Shown piece after piece: positions 44,496 to 53,935 of a stretch of 64,000 nucleotides of DNA. The notes beneath the pieces were generated by a model. That model worked only from the letters and a program-made list of their open reading frames with translations, was not told the origin of the DNA and searched no databases. The number at the start of each line of letters is the position of its first letter. Within the stretch, counting starts at the first letter, position 1. The translations under genes were made by a program, and so were the position numbers. Where the stretch lies: contig CAZMAM010000002.1 in NCBI GenBank assembly GCA_964564305.1, positions 14,042 to 78,041 of the forward strand, in the 5' to 3' direction. Source of the DNA: RGIG1959 sp964564305. GTDB lineage: Bacteria; Bacillota; Clostridia; Oscillospirales; Acutalibacteraceae.

Positions 44496-44547
44496 CGAAC
44501 CGTTTGGAAAGAACAGTGGAATGATCGAACGAATCGTTCTCAATTCA

Positions 44548-46191
<1,644 letters not shown>

Positions 46192-46233
46192 CTAAAATTT
46201 CACGCTTAACCTTGTTGGTGTGAGCAGCGATTT

Positions 46234-46590
<357 letters not shown>

Positions 46591-46599
46591 TCATTCCCT

Positions 46600-46626
46600 T
46601 TGGCACTCTGTCCCCTTGAGTGCTAA
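46600..46626. promoter_or_regulatory. CIRCE element (HrcA operator)
   Basis: TTGGCACTC (46600-46608), 9 bp, GAGTGCTAA (46618-46626). This matches the CIRCE consensus with one mismatch in one arm and lies just downstream of the groES -10 box. It indicates HrcA repression of groESL. hrcA itself is not in the window. Confidence 0.93.
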
Positions 46627-46631
46627 AACTC

Positions 46632-46659
46632 ATTCTACCAGAAAAAAAGGAAAAATCAA
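46632..46659 (-). promoter_or_regulatory. groESL promoter
   Basis: On the minus strand, TTGATT (46654-46659), a 16-bp T-rich spacer and TAGAAT (46632-46637), immediately followed by CIRCE. Confidence 0.75.
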
Positions 46660-46861
46660 GGGGTAAGTCGCTACTTTTTTGCGTTTTCATAAATTATTTA
46701 CAAAATCCGGGATTATCATTTGCACTCACTTGATATAGCAAGAATAAAGGGTAAATAACAAGCATTTTTTATACCCGAAAGGGTGTAAAATAGAAAAAAC
46801 GATATAAGGGGGCAGATTGCCTTATGAATAAGATTGCTCAGTTTATCAAGGAAAACCGAAA

Positions 46862-47167
46862 GGCAGTGGGCAGTATATCCTTTCACCTGCATATGATTTG
46901 CTTCCGGTTAATGTTATTATGCCCGAGGATAAGGAGCAATTTTCCCTAACAATGAACGGAAAAAAGGCAAATATCCGCAAAAAGGACTTTCTTGTATTTG
47001 CGAATGAATGCGGCATTTCACGCAGCTCTGCGGAGGGAATGATTGCCTTGCTGGTATCTAAGAAGAAAAAATTCATTGCCCTGTGCAGCGATTCTCTGCT
47101 GCCGGATCATCTGAAAGAACGCTTTATAAATCTGATTGAAGAACGCATGTGTGTGCTTGACAATTAG
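46862..47167 (+). pseudogene. HipA-like C-terminal remnant
   Basis: A fragment of about 100 residues reading QYILSPAYDLLPVNVI, then LTMNGKKANIRKKDF and a helical end, matching the C-terminus of HipA-type kinases (toxin of type II systems). The N-terminal domains and catalytic core are missing. In this frame a stop lies at 46829, while the preceding ATG at 46824 reads another frame (MNKIAQFIKENRKAVG). The stop codon TAG is made from the TA target plus the first G of the adjoining MITE. The segment is more AT-rich than its neighbours, suggesting transfer. No HipB-like gene remains. Confidence 0.7.
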
Positions 47168-47342
47168 GGCAATACCGCATCAGGACTTGCCGCCGCCTTT
47201 GTCGCTAAACGGCTGGGTGTCTTTTCCGTAATTTAGCCAAAAATTTTCGCGAATACACAAAGGTTTCGCTGCGGTTTTTGTTTCATCCAATGAAAAATCC
47301 GCACCCTGCTTCACGCCCGACAATTTTTGTGCGGTATTGCCC
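47167..47342 (-). mobile_element. MITE copy 1 (176 bp, TA-flanked)
   Basis: Perfect terminal inverted repeats GGGCAATACCGCA (47167-47179) and TGCGGTATTGCCC (47330-47342) are flanked on both sides by TA, consistent with TA target duplication as in IS630/Tc1-mariner elements. The inside carries no gene. Its reverse complement resembles MITE copy 2 internally; both share TGGATGAAACA/TAGATGAAACA followed by CTTTGTGTATT/ACTTTGTGTATT. A non-autonomous transposon; no parent transposase is in the window. Confidence 0.8.
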
Positions 47343-47414
47343 TAACAAACTCAGTCGCCTTTTTCTACCCCCTCGGTTTCACATCAATTTCCCGCTTATT
47401 TCCAGCGACACGGA

Positions 47415-47600
47415 ATGGCAAAGTGCGTTTCCATGATTTGAGGCATAACTGAGCCGGCCTATACCGTTGCAAACGGCGTTCCACTGAAGCAGATTCAGGA
47501 ATGGTGGGTCATTCGGATTTCAGTACCACCGCAAATATCTATGTCCGCCCGGACTGCTTCTCCAATCTGTCCTCGCCTCGGACTATGGGTAACGGCACGC
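47415..47600 (+). pseudogene. tyrosine recombinase (integrase) remnant
   Basis: The C-terminal catalytic boxes of a phage-type integrase in several frames: FHDLRH at about 47429-47446, then an in-frame TGA, then GVPLKQIQEW in another frame, and VGHSDFSTTANIYV after a one-base loss at about 47503. The pieces give the conserved R, H and LGHSD-type box, but no frame is intact. It lies at the 3' side of tRNA-Ser(CGA), the usual integration site for such elements, and marks a decayed mobile element. Confidence 0.75.
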
Positions 47601-47692
47601 GCTGCCTGCAGGGATGGGGGTTCACCGACCGATGGCGTGGGGAGAAACCTGACTTCGCATGCAGCCGGATCTTGTGCGTTTTCCTCATACAC

Positions 47693-47731
47693 TTAAAAAG
47701 CCGCCGCAAGCGCTATAGCGCTTGCGGCGGC
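47693..47731 (-). terminator. tRNA-Ser terminator
   Basis: A perfect 14-bp stem, GCCGCCGCAAGCGC with its complement around TATA (47700-47731). On the minus strand it is followed by TTTTTAAG. Confidence 0.9.
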
Positions 47732-47735
47732 AATG

Positions 47736-47824
47736 TGGCGGAGAGGGCGGGATTCGAACCCGCGTGGCGTTGCCGCCAAACTGATTTCGAGTCAGCCCCG
47801 TTATGACCTCTTCGATACCTCTCC
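47736..47824 (-). tRNA. tRNA-Ser(CGA)
   Basis: An 89-nt class II tRNA with encoded CCA. The acceptor stem is GGAGAGG/CCTCTCC with discriminator G. The anticodon loop CTCGAAA gives CGA, which reads the serine codon UCG. The long variable arm TTTGGCGGCAACGCCAC forms the stem expected for serine. It has its own promoter and terminator. Confidence 0.95.
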
Positions 47825-47826
47825 GT

Positions 47827-47866
47827 ATTCCGTATAGAATGATCCAATTCCGTATAGAATTATGCA
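47827..47866 (-). repeat. 20-bp tandem duplication upstream of tRNA-Ser
   Basis: Two adjacent 20-bp units (47827-47846 and 47847-47866) agree at 18 positions and share ATTCCGTATAGAAT exactly. They lie in the 70-nt leader between the promoter and the tRNA 5' end. Confidence 0.85.
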
Positions 47867-47897
47867 ATCGGCAGAGTGTTTTTCGCTCTTCGCTCTC

Positions 47898-47926
47898 AAT
47901 ATACCGCAAAAATGTGCGGTTGTCAA
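47898..47926 (-). promoter_or_regulatory. tRNA-Ser promoter
   Basis: On the minus strand, TTGACA (47921-47926), a 17-bp spacer and TATATT (47898-47903). The spacer contains a small CCGCA/TGCGG inverted repeat. Confidence 0.85.
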
Positions 47927-48053
47927 GAGCGCCGAAGTGTTTACCGGCAATTTATCGCTAATCCGGTCAATTTGCATTATTTTTGCCTTTATTGACTGTT
48001 GTGTAAAAATTTCTTTTGGGTTTTTATCCTTTTTCGTTTCCATTTTCTCAAAC

Positions 48054-48096
48054 TTGCGCTTTTTGAGTAAATATGATATGATGCAATGCAAGGAGG
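48054..48096 (+). promoter_or_regulatory. promoter and ribosome site cut off from ade by MITE copy 2
   Basis: TTGCGC (48054-48059), a 17-bp spacer and TATGAT (48077-48082), with a strong AAGGAGG at 48090-48096. No start codon follows the ribosome site at normal spacing. The MITE begins 11 bp later, and ade starts behind it with a second ribosome site. The 47930-48053 stretch before it is T-rich and shows nothing else. Confidence 0.6.
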
Positions 48097-48106
48097 AAAA
48101 AGATCA

Positions 48107-48269
48107 AGGCAATACCGCATAAAGACCCAGCGTCAGATGCGCTGTCAGATTTTTCGTTAGATGAAACATAAAGCGCAGGGAATACTTTGTGTATTGTGTA
48201 ATATATAACGGAAAATATGCAAGCAGATGACGTGCAAAGCCGTTAGGCGGTCATTGTGCGGTGTTGCCT
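48107..48269 (+). mobile_element. MITE copy 2 (163 bp)
   Basis: Terminal inverted repeats of about 21 bp begin AGGCAATACCGCATAAAGACC on the left; the right end is its near-perfect complement (three mismatches). The right flank is TA and the left flank CA, so one target base has probably mutated. The interior aligns with the reverse complement of MITE copy 1. It is inserted in the ade leader. Confidence 0.8.
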
Positions 48270-48292
48270 TAAGCCAAGGGGGAGTGCGTAAA

Positions 48293-49981
48293 ATGACATG
48301 GTTATTGCGAAACGGTACGGTTGTCAATGTGTTTACCGGGGCACTTGAACGGGCGGATGTGCTGATCGGGGATGACCGGATTCTCGGTGTGGGGGATTAT
48401 TCATCGGCAAGTGCGGATGCCGTTCGGGATATTTCCGGGAAATTTCTCTGCCCGGGGCTTATTGACGGACATATCCATATCGAAAGTTCCATGCTCAGTC
48501 CGTATGAATTGGCGAGGGTGTGCGTTCCGCACGGAACCACTGCGTTGGTGACCGACCCACACGAGATTGCCAATGTCTGCGGTACCAAAGGGATAGAGTA
48601 TATGTTGGCCGCAAGCGAAGGCCTTCCGCTTCAGGTATTTGTTATGCTGCCGTCTTGTGTGCCGGCAACCACATTGGACGAATCCGGGGCGGTGCTGCGT
48701 GCGGAGGATTTATATCCTTTTTACCGTCATCCCCGCGTGCTGGGATTGGCGGAAATGATGAATGTTCCCGGCGTTTTGTCTGGGGATAAGGACGTCATGC
48801 ACAAAATAGAAGATGCGCGTTCGCTGAACCGTCCGATTGACGGCCATGCGCCGATGCTGACGGGGTGCGATTTGGATGCGTATATCGCGGCGGGAATCAC
48901 GACCGATCATGAGTGCTCCTCGTATGAGGAGGGCCTTGAGCGCATTTCAAAAGGGCAGTGGCTGATGATTCGCGAGGGATCCGCCGCGCGTAATCTCGAT
49001 GCGCTGTTGCCGTTTTTTGATCAGCCGTATGCACGACGCTGTCTTTTGGTTACCGATGATAAACATCCGGCGGATCTTCTGGAAAGCGGGCATATCGACG
49101 GCATTATCCGCAAGGCGGTCAGCAAAGGGAAATCCGCCGTAACCGGCATTCAAATGGCGACGGTACAGGCGGCGCAGTGCTTCGGCCTCAAAGATATGGG
49201 CGCTGTTGCCCCCGGATATCGTGCGGATCTGGTCATTTTGGATGATTTGGATTCTATGGCGGTGAGCGCGGTATACTGTTCGGGAAAGCCGACGGTTCAA
49301 AACGGAGAACTGTTGAACATCTCCCGGCCTTCGGTGCCCCGCGCATTGGAAAACGATGTACACAATACCGTTCATATGCGTGATCTTTCCCCGGAGGATT
49401 TTATGCTTTCTCCTCAGCCGGGTAAATGCCGGGTTATCGGTGTTTCCCCGGGGTCGCTGATTACGCGGGAGGAACTTTCCGAATTGCCGTGGTCGAAAAC
49501 CAACGGAATCGATCTTTCCCGGGATATTTTGAAACTGGCGGTGGTGGAGCGCCATCACCGAACGGGCCATATCGGTTTGGGATTTGTTCGCGGCTTGGGT
49601 CTGAAATCGGGTGCCATCGCCTCTTCCGTTTCTCACGATTCGCATAATTTAATTATCGCCGGAGCCGATGAACGGGATATGGCGTTGGCCGCAAACCGCA
49701 TCAAGACATTGGGCGGCGGATATGCGGTGGCGGCGGACGGCAAAATTCTCTGTGAACTGGCTCTGCCGGTTGCCGGGCTCATGAGCGAACAAACGGCGGA
49801 GGAAGCGGCAGGGCAAAACGCGCTTTTGCTCAGAACCGTGCGTTCTCTGGGTGTTCCGGAAAATATTTCCCCGTTTATGCTGCTTTCGTTTATCGCGCTT
49901 GCGGTGATTCCGTCGCTGAAAATGACCACGCGCGGGTTGGTGGATGTTAACCGTATGGCATTGGTCGATCTGTTTCTTTAA
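48293..49981 (+). CDS. ade: adenine deaminase
   Basis: Deaminates adenine to hypoxanthine for purine salvage; the product can be used by Hpt. It belongs to the amidohydrolase-fold Ade family. The metal-binding motif GLIDGHIHIESS lies near residue 57. HGTTALVTDPHEIANV, DGHAP and TDDKHPADL follow, and the C-terminal domain has HRTGHIGLGFV. ATG 48293 has GGGGGAG about 9 bp upstream. The 562 residues are typical. Transcription from the promoter at 48054 would have to cross the MITE. Confidence 0.96.
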   Translation: MTWLLRNGTVVNVFTGALERADVLIGDDRILGVGDYSSASADAVRDISGKFLCPGLIDGHIHIESSMLSPYELARVCVPHGTTALVTDPHEIANVCGTKGIEYMLAASEGLPLQVFVMLPSCVPATTLDESGAVLRAEDLYPFYRHPRVLGLAEMMNVPGVLSGDKDVMHKIEDARSLNRPIDGHAPMLTGCDLDAYIAAGITTDHECSSYEEGLERISKGQWLMIREGSAARNLDALLPFFDQPYARRCLLVTDDKHPADLLESGHIDGIIRKAVSKGKSAVTGIQMATVQAAQCFGLKDMGAVAPGYRADLVILDDLDSMAVSAVYCSGKPTVQNGELLNISRPSVPRALENDVHNTVHMRDLSPEDFMLSPQPGKCRVIGVSPGSLITREELSELPWSKTNGIDLSRDILKLAVVERHHRTGHIGLGFVRGLGLKSGAIASSVSHDSHNLIIAGADERDMALAANRIKTLGGGYAVAADGKILCELALPVAGLMSEQTAEEAAGQNALLLRTVRSLGVPENISPFMLLSFIALAVIPSLKMTTRGLVDVNRMALVDLFL

Positions 49982-50356
49982 TGTCATTGCGCACGAGATT
50001 ATTTGTGACTTTTTGGTTTTCGGTTCGTAAGCGGGCAGCCGGCCGGGCGGCGCAAAAACGCAGTTCAAGTGAAACAAATAGGCAAATTACCTTGTAGCGC
50101 CGTCTTTGGATAACGGATATAATGCCATAGGTTTGTTTGTGAAAATGATCGGAAAACAGCCCGAACTTTCCGGTGGCTGTCATTCGCTTGGTCGGTTTTT
50201 TGCTTTTATTCCCGAAATATCGCTTTATTTGGCCGGGCGTTATTTTATAACTGTTATTTTATAACTGCTGATGTTATTATTATTGTTTGTATTGTTAATT
50301 ATTATAATACAGGATACAGGGTAATTTTGCGGATTTTAGATGGGGGAGAGCGGGCA
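49982..50356 (+). other. AT-rich intergenic region with tandem repeat and promoter-like boxes
   Basis: A 375-bp gap without a gene. The 14-mer TTATTTTATAACTG occurs twice in tandem (50240-50253, 50254-50267). TTATTG (50280-50285), 17 bp, TATAAT (50303-50308) is a plausible promoter for the oxidoreductase-AraC pair. Another TATAAT lies near 50120. I see no clear terminator behind ade. Confidence 0.5.
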
Positions 50357-51208
50357 ATGAAGACCATCGGTTTTATCGACAATTATTTGGATGAATGGCA
50401 CGCAAATCATTATCCGGAGGTAATTGAGCGCTTGGCGGGGGATGAAATGCGTGTGGCCTATGCTTATGCGCGGCAGGATGCGCCAAACGGGCTAAGTACC
50501 GAAGAGTGGTGCCGAAAAAACGGTGTGGAAAAGACGGATACGATAGAAGCCTTGGTGGATAAAAGCGATTTTATCATTGTCCTGTCTCCCGACCACCCGC
50601 AATATCACGAGGAATTGTGCCAAATTCCCCTGTCTTCCGGCAAACGGGTGTATGTCGATAAAACATTTGCTCCGGATACGCAAACGGCCCGCCGTATTTT
50701 TGCCGTGGCCAACAGGTATCACACTCCGGTATTTTCCTCATCTGCGTTGCGCTTTGCGGATGAAATTATGGCGCAGACGGTCGCTCCCGATGAAATCGAT
50801 CACGTGACGGCTATCGGCAACGGAGACGCGGACAGTTACCTGATTCATCTGATCGAGCCGATTATCCGTCTGATGGGGCCTTTTCCCCAAAGGGTTATGT
50901 TTATCGGAACCGAACGGTCTCCCTCATGGGTAGTAGAATTTGAGGGCGGTCGCAGAGTCAATATGACGCTGTATCCGAATGCGCATTCCTGGTATTTTCG
51001 CATTCATAAAAAGAACGGAGAAGTGCTGGTCATTCCGGAATGCAACCGCTTTTTCGATTCGTTTTTGGAGCAGTTGGTGGATTTCTTCCGCACCGGAAAG
51101 GTTAAGGTGAGCCAGGAGGAAACTCTGGCGGTGATTGAATTGCGCACCAAGGCGCGCGAAAGTATGATGTGCCGGGAAAATTCGTGGGTGGCGCTGGATT
51201 GTCGGTAA
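50357..51208 (+). CDS. Gfo/Idh/MocA-like oxidoreductase
   Basis: A 283-residue protein starting with MKTIGFIDNYLDEWHANHY. It resembles the NAD-binding half of sugar dehydrogenases: SDFIIVLSPDHPQYHEEL and KRVYVDKTFAPDTQTA match the EKP-like motif region, here with VDK. The C-terminal half is shorter than in classical family members. GGGGGAG lies 8 bp before the ATG. It lies 41 bp before the AraC gene on the same strand and next to the maltodextrin locus, so it may act on a sugar. The substrate is unknown. Confidence 0.7.
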   Translation: MKTIGFIDNYLDEWHANHYPEVIERLAGDEMRVAYAYARQDAPNGLSTEEWCRKNGVEKTDTIEALVDKSDFIIVLSPDHPQYHEELCQIPLSSGKRVYVDKTFAPDTQTARRIFAVANRYHTPVFSSSALRFADEIMAQTVAPDEIDHVTAIGNGDADSYLIHLIEPIIRLMGPFPQRVMFIGTERSPSWVVEFEGGRRVNMTLYPNAHSWYFRIHKKNGEVLVIPECNRFFDSFLEQLVDFFRTGKVKVSQEETLAVIELRTKARESMMCRENSWVALDCR

Positions 51209-51249
51209 CGCCTGTTTGCCGATAATTTGAGAAAGAAGGTGAGAGGGAA

Positions 51250-52167
51250 GTGGCGGATCATCTGTCCGGCGGGATCAATTTGGTGTTTGAACGCGGATTT
51301 TTCCGTGATGTTTCGCCATATGAACCGCTGCAGCTGTATCAGGTCGTGGAAAGGGAACAGCAAAGCGGTACTGCGGCGCTTCCCTCACCGGTTCGCGCCA
51401 ACGGCGCCATATTGCTTAGCTGTGTGTCGGGGCGGGGAAAAATCCGTGTGGGCGATCAGGAGTTCCCGTTAACGGAGGGTACGGTGATGTATTGCCGGGG
51501 AAAATCCTGTTTTGCGGAAGTTTCGGCGCCGCCCGAGCACTTGCAGATTATCTGCCTGTCTTTTCAGATTGCTGCCGTTGCGGAAGGGCTGCCGATGACG
51601 CCGCTTTACCGCTATTACACGGAAGGCCCCTCTATTCGGGCGGCGCAGGAAGAACTCGGCCTGTTCCGCTTTTTCACTCCGCTGGTCACCGAACTTTGTA
51701 TGCTGCATCCGATGCCGGTATTGGTTCGCGGATTGCTTCAGCAAATGCTGATTATCGCATACCGGAGTTTTGCCCGGCACCCCGTTCCGGTAATGGAGGT
51801 GGAATCCGACCCGCAGTCGGTGGGCAATACGGCATACGCGATTATCCGGTATGTGGATGAACGGCTGCTTTCCATGAAGAGCCTGATGGATATGGCGGAC
51901 GAACTCGGTTACAGTTATAATTACCTTTCCCATCTGTTTCGGCGCAAAACCGGAATGACCATTCAGTCGTATGTCAGCCACAAGAAGATTGAAAAAAGCT
52001 TGGAATTGCTGCGAAACAACGCGCTTTCCATCACCGCGATTGCATCCATGCTCAATTACGACTGTATTCAGTCTTTCAGCAAAGCATTTAAACGGGTGAT
52101 GAATATGTCTCCGAGCGAATACCGGTCGCATATTTTGCGATACGGCAATCGTACCGCGGTACGGTAA
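51250..52167 (+). CDS. AraC-family transcriptional regulator
   Basis: A 305-residue regulator. Residues 1-190 form a cupin-like sensing domain (SCVSGRGKIRVGDQEFPLTEGTV). Residues about 205-300 are the double helix-turn-helix, with LMDMADELGYSYNYLSHLFR and the family signature YDCIQSFSKAFKRVMNMSPSEYR. The GTG start follows GAGAGGG. It sits immediately upstream of the sugar ABC operon in the same direction, so it is the likely controller of that operon; this is inferred from position. Confidence 0.9.
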   Translation: MADHLSGGINLVFERGFFRDVSPYEPLQLYQVVEREQQSGTAALPSPVRANGAILLSCVSGRGKIRVGDQEFPLTEGTVMYCRGKSCFAEVSAPPEHLQIICLSFQIAAVAEGLPMTPLYRYYTEGPSIRAAQEELGLFRFFTPLVTELCMLHPMPVLVRGLLQQMLIIAYRSFARHPVPVMEVESDPQSVGNTAYAIIRYVDERLLSMKSLMDMADELGYSYNYLSHLFRRKTGMTIQSYVSHKKIEKSLELLRNNALSITAIASMLNYDCIQSFSKAFKRVMNMSPSEYRSHILRYGNRTAVR

Positions 52168-52188
52168 AAAATGACAAAATAATATTGT

Positions 52189-52203
52189 ATACCATAGTGG
52201 TAT
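52189..52203. promoter_or_regulatory. small inverted repeat behind araC
   Basis: ATACCA-TAG-TGGTAT, with a further TGGTAT directly after it. It lies between the AraC gene and the binding-protein promoter and could be a regulator site. A GTGCC-AATTT/AAATT-GCAC repeat lies further on at about 52249-52271. Confidence 0.4.
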
Positions 52204-52324
52204 TAGTGGTATTGTTTCAACTCGCAAGGGAATTGCGGCGGGATAAAGTGCCAATTTATTTAAATTGCACAAAAAGCCTCTGTTTTTTTCTTGCGGTACG
52301 ACAGGTTTTTTTTGTAAAATTCTA

Positions 52325-52353
52325 TTGAAATATGAACGTTTTTTTGATACAAT
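52325..52353 (+). promoter_or_regulatory. promoter of the maltodextrin ABC operon
   Basis: TTGAAA (52325-52330), a 17-bp spacer and TACAAT (52348-52353). The leader of about 185 nt to the ATG contains GTACGCA near 52429 and TGCGTACGC near 52470, which can pair. I recognise no known riboswitch in it. Confidence 0.85.
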
Positions 52354-52546
52354 TCAACTACGGGGCAATGTCGGTCATGGGCGCCCGTGGCCGTTGTCTC
52401 TGTCACTCGCGAAATCGGGCAGATCCCCGTACGCATCCCGGCGAACGGCTCTTCACAAATTTCGTCTGGTTGCGTACGCGGATCAGCCGATGCTTTCTGC
52501 GGGTACAAAGGGCTTTGCCGATCGTAATTTTTAAGGAGGAAAGAAT

Positions 52547-53842
52547 ATGAAAAAGTTTTTGGCTGTTGTCCTTGCTTTGGCAATGGTACTGGCTTTTACA
52601 GCCTGCGGCGGTAATAACAACGACACCAACACGCCTTCAACTGCGGCTCCCGGCGGTGAAACACCTACCACTGCTCAAGAAGCCGATTTGTCCGGCGAGT
52701 ATAATCTGACCATTTGGTGCCCGGAAAATGCGGTTGATCTTACCAAGAAGCAGGTTGAGAATTTCAACAGCTCCAACGATAAGGGCATTAAGATCAACAT
52801 TACGGTTGAACCCGTTTCCGAAGCGGATGCGGCCACCCAAATGATCACTGATGTGGCGGCGGGCGCCGATCTCTATTTCTTCGCTCAGGATCAGCTGGCC
52901 CGTTTGGTACAGGCCGGTGCTCTGACGAAACTCGGCGCTGCGGCGACTGAATTTGTCAACGGCAACAACAGCGATCCCGCTCTGGTAGCGGCCAAATCCG
53001 GCAGTGATCTGTATGCCTATCCGCTGACCGCCGACAACGGCTATTTCATGTATTATGACAAGAGCGTTATTCCGGAAGCGGACATCGACAGCTTGGAGAA
53101 GATTATTGCCGATTGCGAAGGCGCCAACAAGAACATTTCGTTCGAATTGGAGAATGCTTGGTACAACGCCGGGTTCTTCATTGGAACCGGTTGCGTCTCC
53201 AATTGGACGACCAACGACGCCGGTGAATTTACTGCTCTGGAAGACGACTGGAACAGCGACAAAGGCGTTATTGCCGCAAAGGGCATTCAGAAAGTTGTCA
53301 CTTCCAAGAGTTATGTCAATTCCTCCAATGCCGATTTTGCCTCCGGTTCTGCCGTGGTGGTTACCGGTACTTGGAACTTTGCGACCATCAAAGAGCAGCT
53401 GGGCGACAACTTCGGTGTTGCCGATCTGCCTTCCTTCGAGGTTGACGGTACTTCCTATCATATCGGCTCTTACAGCGGCTGCAAGCTGCTGGGCGTAAAG
53501 CCTCAGGAAGATGCTGTTAAAGGTGCGGTCATCAATCAACTGGCTCAGTACCTGACCAGTAAAGATTGCCAGCTGGAACGTTTCACCGAGTTCGGTTGGG
53601 GCCCCTCCAACAAAGAAGCTCTGGCAGACGAAGCGGTTGCTTCCGATCCGACATTAACCGCTCTGAACGAGCAGAATAAGTATGCGGCTCCTCAGCCCAA
53701 TATTCACGGTTCTTGGTGGGATATCGCGAAAGTTATCAGCACCAGCATTAAAGAAGCCGGCGCCGGTGCTGACGACGCGAAGCTGAAGGAAATCTTGGAT
53801 AAGTACGAAAACGACGCGCAGGCGCTTGTTTCCGCCGGATAA
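52547..53842 (+). CDS. malE: maltodextrin-type ABC transporter substrate-binding lipoprotein
   Basis: An extracellular solute-binding protein of family 1, 431 residues. The lipoprotein signal ends at the lipobox FTAC (Cys 20), followed by a low-complexity Asn/Thr/Ala linker. The mature part has LTIWCPENAVDLTKKQVENF, AGADLYFFAQDQLARLVQAG and YPLTADNGYFMYYDKSV, matching MalE-like proteins. A strong AAGGAGGAAAG ribosome site precedes it. Permeases and a GH13/pullulanase pair follow, which supports alpha-glucan oligosaccharides as ligand. Confidence 0.93.
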   Translation: MKKFLAVVLALAMVLAFTACGGNNNDTNTPSTAAPGGETPTTAQEADLSGEYNLTIWCPENAVDLTKKQVENFNSSNDKGIKINITVEPVSEADAATQMITDVAAGADLYFFAQDQLARLVQAGALTKLGAAATEFVNGNNSDPALVAAKSGSDLYAYPLTADNGYFMYYDKSVIPEADIDSLEKIIADCEGANKNISFELENAWYNAGFFIGTGCVSNWTTNDAGEFTALEDDWNSDKGVIAAKGIQKVVTSKSYVNSSNADFASGSAVVVTGTWNFATIKEQLGDNFGVADLPSFEVDGTSYHIGSYSGCKLLGVKPQEDAVKGAVINQLAQYLTSKDCQLERFTEFGWGPSNKEALADEAVASDPTLTALNEQNKYAAPQPNIHGSWWDIAKVISTSIKEAGAGADDAKLKEILDKYENDAQALVSAG

Positions 53843-53881
53843 GTAAGCCCTAAGGCAAAGCTCATATCGTTATAATACGGC

Positions 53882-53919
53882 AAAACGGCCGGAGCCAATC
53901 TGGCTCCGGCTGTTTTGTT
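53882..53919 (+). terminator. intercistronic attenuator
   Basis: The stem AAAACGGCCGGAGCC/GGCTCCGGCTGTTTT (one mismatch) has a 5-nt loop and is followed by GTT. It lies between malE and malF. Such hairpins usually leave more mRNA for the binding protein than for the permeases. Confidence 0.75.
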
Positions 53920-53935
53920 AAGAAGGGGTGATATG

